18,652 nucleotides of DNA from contig JANMZR010000005.1 of NCBI GenBank assembly GCA_031383555.1, positions 1 to 18,652 on the forward strand, given 5' to 3'. Position 1 is the stretch's first letter. Each line of letters opens with the position of its first letter. This DNA comes from JANMZR01 sp031383555 (GTDB taxonomy: Bacteria > Bacteroidota > Bacteroidia > Cytophagales > Spirosomataceae). The notes below the pieces were generated by a model. It was given only the letters and a program-made list of their open reading frames with translations, was not told the DNA's origin and searched no databases. Positions 7,800-13,851 of the stretch are shown here, one piece after another. The position numbers and the translations under genes were made by a program.

Positions 7800-8690
7800 T
7801 TATCTCAAAAAATGATCAAAAGCAATTTTGCTTATTTTTGAAGACAATTCATCGGATTTTTCAGATTTTTCAAAAGTATCTGAAATTAATATTGTAATTG
7901 CAAAGGCAGTACCGTTTGGTAAAATTACAATTCCAACATCATTTATTGCATTAGTAAAGCCTCTATCATCGCCACCTGACCAGCCCGACTTATGCCCAAC
8001 CAAAGTTCCTTTTGGTAATAATCCTTTAATTCTATTTGGTGCAGTTTTGGTTTCGGTAAGCATTTCCCATAGACTTGCTTTTGAGTTTTTACTAAGTATT
8101 TTTCCAGTATAAAATTTTACCAAAAGTGTATTCAAAGCAGCAGGCTGAGCATAATTTGTATATTGTGTGGTAGAATCCTTATGCATTTCTTCCTCAGTAA
8201 AAACTATATTTATGCCTGAGGCAACATGCTTTTTAATAAAGGTATTTACTTTTTTGCAACCTCCCAATAGTCTAAAAAGGTAGTCGCAACCATTATTATC
8301 ACTTTCAGAAACTGTTTTTTCAATAATTTCCTTTAACGTAATATCCGTGCCTTGTGGATATTTTTGTCTTAATGGGCTGTGAGTATTAGGCAAAAGGTCA
8401 CTCTTATCCAAAGTCATTTTCTGGTCTAATTTCAAATTTCCTTTATCAATTTGGTCGAATACTGCTATGGCCAATGGGAATTTATAAACTGATTGCATTG
8501 GAAACTTTTCATTGCCGTTTATGCTTATTTTCTCATTTGTATTAATATTGGTAATCGATATTCCAACTTTTCCTTTAAAAGGTTTTATTAATTTCAAAAG
8601 GTCGCTCTCAATGTTAGGGTTTTGTCCTAAACAATTGAAAAACAATGAGTTTAATAGGAAAAATATAAAAATATTTAGTTTAAAATTCAT
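7800..8690 (-). CDS. bla: Class A beta-lactamase, PER/VEB/CfxA-like (subclass A2)
   Basis: A 296-residue serine beta-lactamase that hydrolyses beta-lactams through an acyl-enzyme in the periplasm. Residues 1-22 form a signal peptide. All active-site motifs are intact: SVYK (S67 nucleophile, K70), SDN (130-132), the omega-loop EEEMHKD with E166 and H170, and HKSG (K234-G236); from SDN onward the numbering happens to coincide with Ambler numbering. KSDLLPNTHSP, TVSESDNNGCDYL and EEEMHKDSTTQYTNY resemble PER/VEB/CfxA rather than TEM. Hydrolysis spectrum cannot be read from sequence. It begins 19 bp after the stop of the Fe-S protein gene, so it is probably transcribed with it. No mobile element, integron or ampR-type regulator is nearby, suggesting a resident chromosomal enzyme. 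Base composition looks like the neighbours'. Confidence 0.95.
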   Translation of the reverse strand: MNFKLNIFIFFLLNSLFFNCLGQNPNIESDLLKLIKPFKGKVGISITNINTNEKISINGNEKFPMQSVYKFPLAIAVFDQIDKGNLKLDQKMTLDKSDLLPNTHSPLRQKYPQGTDITLKEIIEKTVSESDNNGCDYLFRLLGGCKKVNTFIKKHVASGINIVFTEEEMHKDSTTQYTNYAQPAALNTLLVKFYTGKILSKNSKASLWEMLTETKTAPNRIKGLLPKGTLVGHKSGWSGGDDRGFTNAINDVGIVILPNGTAFAITILISDTFEKSEKSDELSSKISKIAFDHFLR

Positions 8691-8709
8691 TACGAATAAT
8701 TATTATATT

Positions 8710-9186
8710 TTAGCCAATAAATTTAATTTTACTATGAGTTCCATCGCAAAATGGTTTATTGGCTGAGCCACCACATCTACATAAATAGGTCGTGTTATTT
8801 CTAACTTTTTTCGTATCAATAGCACCCATCACATTATAGGTGCCCGAAACCATAATGGGGCCATTTTTGATCAATTCAATTTTTGTATCTACCTCCTTAT
8901 TTACAGTATTTTTGTCTTCACTTGCTGCTGAAACTATTTTGCTTTCATCACCTGATTCGTTCATAAAATAACTCAAAGCACCACTGGGACATTTTTTAAC
9001 TTGATTTATTATTTCTTCGGTTGTGCCTTCATTTGGTTTTATCCATGGCTTTTCCGATGGGTTAAAAACTTTTATTAATCCTTCAGGATGTTTCCAACAA
9101 ATTGCAGAATGGATGCAATGCACTGGCTTCCAGACAATTGTAACTTCACCGTTGCTGTACTTTTTTGTTATTTTTGCTTTTTCCAT
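8710..9186 (-). CDS. Two-cluster iron-sulfur protein: YjdI-type (4Fe-4S) domain fused to CDGSH domain
   Basis: A 158-residue protein with two Fe-S modules. Residues about 5-73 match the mono-cluster YjdI/Fer4_19 family: VTIVWKPVHCIHSAICWKHP, then KKCPSGAL, giving ligands C24, C30 and C66. Residues about 75-103 are a polar, Ser/Asp/Lys-rich linker. Residues 104-158 form a zf-CDGSH domain: IMVSGTYNVM then C136, C138, C147 and H151 in the C-x-C-x8-CDGTH pattern that holds a 2Fe-2S cluster with one histidine ligand. Predicted role is cytosolic electron or cluster transfer; the partner is unknown. A GTG 13 codons upstream (9225) is in frame, but ATG 9186 gives the usual N-terminus. It is first in a co-directional set with the beta-lactamase and metal exporter. 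Confidence 0.9.
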   Translation of the reverse strand: MEKAKITKKYSNGEVTIVWKPVHCIHSAICWKHPEGLIKVFNPSEKPWIKPNEGTTEEIINQVKKCPSGALSYFMNESGDESKIVSAASEDKNTVNKEVDTKIELIKNGPIMVSGTYNVMGAIDTKKVRNNTTYLCRCGGSANKPFCDGTHSKIKFIG

Positions 9187-9364
9187 TCTTTTTAAATTTA
9201 TTTTCAAAATCCAATAAATTAACACTCAATCATATTAATTACATTTGCAATATTTGGAGTTTGACTGGAATTATTTTTACTTGTTATATTTAGATACTAA
9301 ACATTATGATAAATATAGTGAATCAATCCGTTCAATTCAAAATTTATAATCCATCTTATTCTTG

Positions 9365-9372
9365 TATTTTTG
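9365..9372 (+). promoter_or_regulatory. Candidate -7 box (TATTTTTG) for mutS
   Basis: Exact fit to TAnnTTTG, 36 bp before the mutS TTG start; no TTG -33 element at the usual spacing. Confidence 0.4.
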
Positions 9373-9408
9373 TAAATTGCTTTTAATAAACATTTAATTA
9401 ATTTTATT

Positions 9409-12144
9409 TTGTCCAAATCGTCAAACCAAACACCTTTAGCCAGACAATACGGAGCCATAAAAGCCAAATATCCAGGCGCATTACTATTGTTTCGAGTGGG
9501 TGATTTTTACGAAACTTTTGGCGAGGATGCCATACGAACGGCAAAAATTTTGGGAATAGTTCTCACCAAAAGAGGTAACGGATCTGAATCTGAAACTGCA
9601 TTGGCAGGCTTCCCATACCATTCATTAGATTCCTATTTGCCAAAGCTCGTTCGTGCAGGCGAACGTGTAGCCATTTGTGATCAATTGGAAGACCCCAAAT
9701 TTGCTCAAGGAATCGTAAAAAGGGGTGTTACTGAGTTGGTTACACCAGGAGTTTCATTTAATGACAATGTGCTAGATGCTCGCCAAAACAATTATTTAGC
9801 TTCATTACATTTTTCAGAAAAAATGATTGGCCTAGCACTTTTGGATGTGTCTACTGGTGAGTACACATGTACCCAAGGTGATACCGCTTATATTGAAAAA
9901 CTAATGCAAAGTTTTAGCCCTTCAGAAGTGCTTTATTGCAAGAAAAGCCGAAATCTATATACTTCCATTTTTGCCGAAAGGTATAATACTTTTACTATTT
10001 ACGATTGGGCTTTTACAACCGAGTTTGCTCAGCCAGTTCTTATAAATCATTTTAAAACGACTAATTTAAAGGGTTTTGGGATTGAAAATTTAGAACTTGG
10101 TATTGTTGCCGCAGGAGTAATTTTACATTATTTAGCTGAAACTGAGCATAAAGAGCTTGCCCATATTAATAAAATTACTCGACTTGAGGCAGATCAATTT
10201 GTTTGGCTTGATCGCTTCACCATAAGGAATTTAGAACTCGTTTATGCCCAGCAGGAGGGAGGCATGCCTTTAATTGATATTTTGGATAAAACCGTGACGC
10301 CAATGGGTGCAAGGTTGTTGAGAAAATGGGTTGTGCTGCCTCTTAAAGAAAAAATAGCCATTCAGGAACGACTTGAAACAGTTAGAATGTTTGTTGAAAA
10401 ACCTATACTTCAAGATAATATTCTACATCATCTAAAACAAATTGGCGACCTAGAAAGATTAATTTCCAAAGTAGCCGTACGAAGAATAAGCCCTCGTGAA
10501 TTGGTAACTTTAAAAAGAGCCTTACAAAAAATCGTACCTATAAAATCATTACTTTTAGAAACTAAGCAATCGCCAATAATTATTAAGGAAGAGCCTGATA
10601 ATACTCCAAAGCCAGCTCCAGATTTATTTACCCAATATATTGAAAATGAGCGTGTTGAAATAGTTCATCTTCCAGTGGAAATCATAGAAAAAACGGACTC
10701 ATCAGTTTTAAAAAAGTATTCTGATCAACTTAATCCATGTTCTTTTTTGCTAGAAATTATTGAAAAGACGCTTCGAGATGATGCCCCAATGGTGATGAAT
10801 CAGGGAGGTATGATAAAAAAGGGAAATGATAAAGAATTGGATGAGCTATTGGATATTGCCTATTCGGGCAAAGATTATTTAGTAAAATTACAAATAAAAG
10901 AATCGGCACGCTCAGGTATTTCTTCTCTGAAAATTGCTTTTAATAAAGTATTTGGCTATTATTTGGAAGTTACCAATTCCCATAAAGATAAAGTGCCTCA
11001 AGACTGGATCCGTAAACAAACCTTAGTGAATGCCGAGCGATACATTACCCCAGAATTGAAAGAATATGAGGATAAAATTTTAACCGCTGAAGATAAAATT
11101 GCAGTTATTGAACTAAGAATTTTTAATGAATTAGTATTATCGGTTTGTGAATATGTTAATCAAATTCAACAAAATGCCATAGTAATTGCTAAGTTGGATG
11201 CTTTACTTTCTTTTGCAAAAATTTCTTTCAAAAACAAATACATACAACCAATTATTAATGAAAGTAAAATACTGAAAATTACCGAAGGAAGGCATCCAGT
11301 TATTGAATTAGCATTGCCTCTTGGTGAATCGTATGTGCCAAATGATATTTATTTAGACAATGACAGCCAGCAGATTATAATTATTACTGGGCCTAATATG
11401 GCTGGTAAATCTGCACTTTTACGGCAAACTGCTTTAATTGTTTTAATGGCTCAAATTGGATGTTTTGTGCCAGCAGCTTCAGCCGAAATTGGTATTATCG
11501 ATAAAATTTTCACTAGGGTAGGTGCTTCTGATAATTTGAGTAAAGGCGAGTCAACTTTTATGGTTGAAATGACGGAAACGGCCTCTATATTAAATAATTT
11601 ATCAGATAGAAGTCTTATATTAATGGATGAAATTGGGCGTGGAACCTCCACATACGATGGTGTTTCGATAGCCTGGTCCATTGCAGAGTTTTTGCATAAA
11701 CACCCTCATTTTCGTCCCAAAACACTTTTCGCAACTCATTACCATGAGCTTAATGAACTGGCTAAAGATTTTGATAGAATAAAAAATTATAATGTTTCGG
11801 TAAAAGAGGTGGGTAACAAAGTTATATTTTTAAGAAAATTAAAGGAAGGTGGCTCAGAGCATAGCTTTGGAATACATGTAGCATCAATGGCCGGAATGCC
11901 TCAAGAAATTGTGTTACGAGCTAACGAAATAATGAAGGTTTTAGAAAAAGACCCGATTAAAGCGAAATCTAAGAAATCAATTTCTCAATTGCCAAAATCT
12001 GATTCAAAAGTTAATTTAGTTGATAGTCAAAATTTACAATTCAAAAATATAAAAGAAAAATTAAACCTGCTAGATATCAATACCATATCTCCAGTGGAGG
12101 CACTATTGAAGTTGAATGAGATTTTGGGGATTATTAAAGAATAA
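9409..12144 (+). CDS. mutS: DNA mismatch repair protein MutS
   Basis: A 911-residue MutS, somewhat longer than the usual 850-880. It recognises mispairs and small loops and, with MutL, starts mismatch repair. The N-terminal domain has LLLFRVGDFYETFGEDA with the mismatch wedge F33 and E35. The middle core and clamp follow. The ABC ATPase has Walker A GPNMAGKS at 661-668, the loop FTRVGASDNLSKGESTFMVE, Walker B LILMDEIGRGTST with D740/E741, and the THYHEL histidine switch. Residues about 385-441 are an insertion relative to E. coli MutS, rich in charge and proline. There is no ATG near the N-terminus: an in-frame TAA lies at 9373-9375 and the only plausible starts are TTG 9409 (chosen, fits homologues) or ATT 9406. 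mutL is not next to it. Confidence 0.96.
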   Translation: MSKSSNQTPLARQYGAIKAKYPGALLLFRVGDFYETFGEDAIRTAKILGIVLTKRGNGSESETALAGFPYHSLDSYLPKLVRAGERVAICDQLEDPKFAQGIVKRGVTELVTPGVSFNDNVLDARQNNYLASLHFSEKMIGLALLDVSTGEYTCTQGDTAYIEKLMQSFSPSEVLYCKKSRNLYTSIFAERYNTFTIYDWAFTTEFAQPVLINHFKTTNLKGFGIENLELGIVAAGVILHYLAETEHKELAHINKITRLEADQFVWLDRFTIRNLELVYAQQEGGMPLIDILDKTVTPMGARLLRKWVVLPLKEKIAIQERLETVRMFVEKPILQDNILHHLKQIGDLERLISKVAVRRISPRELVTLKRALQKIVPIKSLLLETKQSPIIIKEEPDNTPKPAPDLFTQYIENERVEIVHLPVEIIEKTDSSVLKKYSDQLNPCSFLLEIIEKTLRDDAPMVMNQGGMIKKGNDKELDELLDIAYSGKDYLVKLQIKESARSGISSLKIAFNKVFGYYLEVTNSHKDKVPQDWIRKQTLVNAERYITPELKEYEDKILTAEDKIAVIELRIFNELVLSVCEYVNQIQQNAIVIAKLDALLSFAKISFKNKYIQPIINESKILKITEGRHPVIELALPLGESYVPNDIYLDNDSQQIIIITGPNMAGKSALLRQTALIVLMAQIGCFVPAASAEIGIIDKIFTRVGASDNLSKGESTFMVEMTETASILNNLSDRSLILMDEIGRGTSTYDGVSIAWSIAEFLHKHPHFRPKTLFATHYHELNELAKDFDRIKNYNVSVKEVGNKVIFLRKLKEGGSEHSFGIHVASMAGMPQEIVLRANEIMKVLEKDPIKAKSKKSISQLPKSDSKVNLVDSQNLQFKNIKEKLNLLDINTISPVEALLKLNEILGIIKE

Positions 12145-12179
12145 TGAAATTCGAAAAGGATTTATAAGTCTTATTATAT

Positions 12180-12305
12180 TTATTCAAACAGTTTTGTGCC
12201 ACCATAATAAATTACATAAAGCCAGAATAGTCCTTTTATTAAAAAGAAGAAAAATCCAACCCAACCTATTTTTTTAAGCCATGCTATTACGTTTTCTTTT
12301 TTCAT
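12180..12305 (-). CDS. Small 41-residue membrane protein, third gene of the RES/Xre operon
   Basis: The ATG at 12305 overlaps the toxin stop by one base (TAATG), exactly as the toxin start overlaps the antitoxin stop. Translation gives a basic head (MKKENVIAWLKK), then an aromatic hydrophobic segment (residues 13-34, with IGWVGFFFFLIKGLFWLYVI at 13-32), then a short tail ending KLFE. It is predicted to be a single-pass inner-membrane peptide with one lysine (K24) in the middle of the helix. I do not recognise a named family with confidence. It vaguely recalls short Bacteroidota membrane proteins with a GFLFFLIKGLLWL-like core, but that is memory only. Its function could be independent of the toxin-antitoxin pair; the double TAATG architecture argues for translational coupling. 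It ends 35 bp from the convergent mutS stop. Confidence 0.65.
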   Translation of the reverse strand: MKKENVIAWLKKIGWVGFFFFLIKGLFWLYVIYYGGTKLFE

Positions 12306-12766
12306 TAAGTGATATTTTTAAATCTCTCATCCAAATTGATTGGTTCTATTTTTATTAGCTTTATATGCTTATAATCAACATGTTCTGCGTTTAATATTAT
12401 ATTATTTTCTTCAGGGATTAATACACTTGGGACACGTAAAGCCAATACTTTTTTTTCTTTAAAATAGTAATCTGTAATTTTCCAGAGCCTATTGTCGTTT
12501 GGCTCCAATTGATTATTGGGTAACAAACTATTATCTAAAGTTTCAATTAATTGTTCCTCTATTTCTAATAATATATAGCTATGAGGTAATTTAAAAGCAT
12601 TTTTTGAGTTGAAATGTACAATTAATTCCAATAGAGCCAATGACCTGTGTTCACTTGTATATAAAACAGCTTGTCCTGGCCTATTCCATCGTGCGCCATA
12701 TCGCTTAGCCCCTTCACCAGAAATATCATTAGCATAGGTAGTTTTTGTAATTCTAAATAAATTCAT
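12305..12766 (-). CDS. RES-domain toxin (NAD+ phosphorylase/hydrolase family)
   Basis: A 153-residue RES-domain protein (PF08808), the toxin of a RES/Xre module. Studied members degrade cellular NAD+ and arrest growth, being neutralised by binding the cognate Xre antitoxin. The signature YGARWNRPGQAVLYTSEHRSL covers residues 23-43. R26, Y36 and E47 keep the spacing (10 and 11) of the catalytic Arg-Tyr-Glu set described for Pseudomonas Res toxins, and E39 sits in the YTSE motif. The frame is intact and of normal length, so it is predicted to be active. The start ATG overlaps the antitoxin stop (TAATG), giving the antitoxin-then-toxin order and tight coupling typical of this family; the toxin stop in turn overlaps the start of a small membrane protein gene. 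Confidence 0.92.
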   Translation of the reverse strand: MNLFRITKTTYANDISGEGAKRYGARWNRPGQAVLYTSEHRSLALLELIVHFNSKNAFKLPHSYILLEIEEQLIETLDNSLLPNNQLEPNDNRLWKITDYYFKEKKVLALRVPSVLIPEENNIILNAEHVDYKHIKLIKIEPINLDERFKNIT

Positions 12767-13224
12767 TATGCAAATAGGCCATGTTCAATACGCCCTAAAG
12801 TTTGGTCAACTAAAGTAAAACCAAAGGGTGTATCCAAATAAGAAAGTGGAGTTTTATTGCCTAAATGAGGTATTTCTGAACGTAACCATTCATTAAAATC
12901 TTTTTCAGAACCAAAAACTTCAAGGCCGTGCGACTGTAAGGCTGCCAAATTTAACACCTTCGCTGATGCATCACTATCCAACACTTTGGTAGGTGCATAC
13001 CGCTGTAAAGTACGAAGTGAAACATGTAATATTTCTCCCATTTCTTGTAAATTTAAAGACAACCTATTAGTTAAGTTATTCAAATACTGCATGTTAATGC
13101 CTTGCCTAGCATAATTAATCAATTGAGATGCATTACTAATTGGACTTAAATCAAAAGATATTGTTGGTTCATTTAGAAGATTCAAGTTGTTTTCTTCTGA
13201 AACATAATCTTTATTTTTTTTCAT
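12766..13224 (-). CDS. Xre-type antitoxin with MbcA/ParS/Xre (DUF2384) toxin-binding domain
   Basis: A 152-residue antitoxin and presumed autorepressor of the adjacent RES toxin. Residues about 45-80 form a helix-turn-helix (YLNNLTNRLSLNLQEMGEIL, then HVSLRTLQRYAP). The C-terminal part ends in TPFGFTLVDQTLGRIEHGLF, the DUF2384 toxin-binding module; in characterised complexes the antitoxin C-terminus blocks the toxin's active site. The first 40 residues are polar and probably flexible. ATG 13224 is chosen over GTG 13242 because the GTG lies inside the promoter -7 box and would be upstream of the predicted transcript start. The promoter and a 9-bp inverted repeat immediately upstream fit autoregulation. 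Confidence 0.92.
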   Translation of the reverse strand: MKKNKDYVSEENNLNLLNEPTISFDLSPISNASQLINYARQGINMQYLNNLTNRLSLNLQEMGEILHVSLRTLQRYAPTKVLDSDASAKVLNLAALQSHGLEVFGSEKDFNEWLRSEIPHLGNKTPLSYLDTPFGFTLVDQTLGRIEHGLFA

Positions 13225-13227
13225 ATA

Positions 13228-13257
13228 TATGTCATTTGGCACAAATATAATGACATA
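13228..13257. promoter_or_regulatory. Inverted-repeat operator for the RES/Xre operon
   Basis: TATGTCATT (13228-13236) and AATGACATA (13249-13257) are perfect 9-bp inverted arms separated by 12 bp, so their centres are 21 bp apart, two helical turns. One arm lies between the -33 and -7 boxes and the other covers the predicted start point. This is the arrangement expected for repression by the dimeric HTH antitoxin; binding itself is inference. Confidence 0.6.
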
Positions 13258-13271
13258 ATGCTAGTATGCAA
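13242..13271 (-). promoter_or_regulatory. Promoter of the RES/Xre operon (TTG -N19- TATATTTG)
   Basis: On the minus strand, TTG at 13271-13269 is separated by 19 bp from TATATTTG at 13249-13242, an excellent match to the Bacteroidota two-box promoter. Transcription would start near 13236, leaving a leader of about 12 nt before ATG 13224. Confidence 0.65.
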
Positions 13272-13351
13272 TTTTTTTTTGAAACTTTTCTTTTATTTTC
13301 TTTAACAATTCCATTTTAATATTTATCTTGTATAAAATTAAAATCTATATT

Positions 13352-13813
13352 ATGGCAAAATTCAATTTAATTGTAAATAACAAAAAGCAAAGTATTGAGG
13401 CCGAGCCTGATACTCCTTTACTTTGGGTTATTAGGGACTATGTTGGTCTTAAAGGTACCAAATTTGGCTGTGGAATAGCACAATGTGGAGCTTGTACCGT
13501 TCATTTAAACGGAAACCCAATTCGTTCTTGCCAACAGCCAATAAATAGCCTTCCCAAAAATTCGAAAATTACTACAATTGAAGGGGTAGGCCAAAACACT
13601 CTGAATGCAATTCAAAAAGCATGGATAGAGCTTCAAGTACCGCAATGTGGCTATTGCCAGTCTGGTCAAATTATGTCAGCAACAGCACTTTTAAAAGTTA
13701 AACCAAAGCCAACCGATGCCGATATTGATGAAGCAATGCAAGGTAACATTTGTCGATGTGGCACTTACGATCGAATAAAGAAGGCAATCCACATGGCTGC
13801 CGAAACAATTTAG
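13352..13813 (+). CDS. (2Fe-2S)-binding small subunit of molybdenum hydroxylase (IorA/CoxS-like)
   Basis: A 153-residue electron-transfer subunit of the xanthine oxidase/isoquinoline 1-oxidoreductase family. The N-terminal plant-type ferredoxin domain carries C40, C45, C48 (GCGIAQCGACTVHLNG) and C60 for one 2Fe-2S cluster. The C-terminal helical domain carries C99, C102 (QCGYCQSGQIM), C134 and C136 (GNICRCGTYDRI) for the second cluster. The start is ATG 13352; an in-frame TTG at 13328 is possible but adds residues not seen in homologues. The large subunit follows after 38 bp. There is no signal peptide, so export would be as a folded complex carried by the Tat signal of the partner. The upstream intergenic DNA is shared with the divergent RES/Xre promoter; I see no clear promoter for this side. 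Confidence 0.93.
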   Translation: MAKFNLIVNNKKQSIEAEPDTPLLWVIRDYVGLKGTKFGCGIAQCGACTVHLNGNPIRSCQQPINSLPKNSKITTIEGVGQNTLNAIQKAWIELQVPQCGYCQSGQIMSATALLKVKPKPTDADIDEAMQGNICRCGTYDRIKKAIHMAAETI

Positions 13814-13851
13814 TTTTTAGATTTTTCTAGCTTTTTTATACAATCAAGAAA

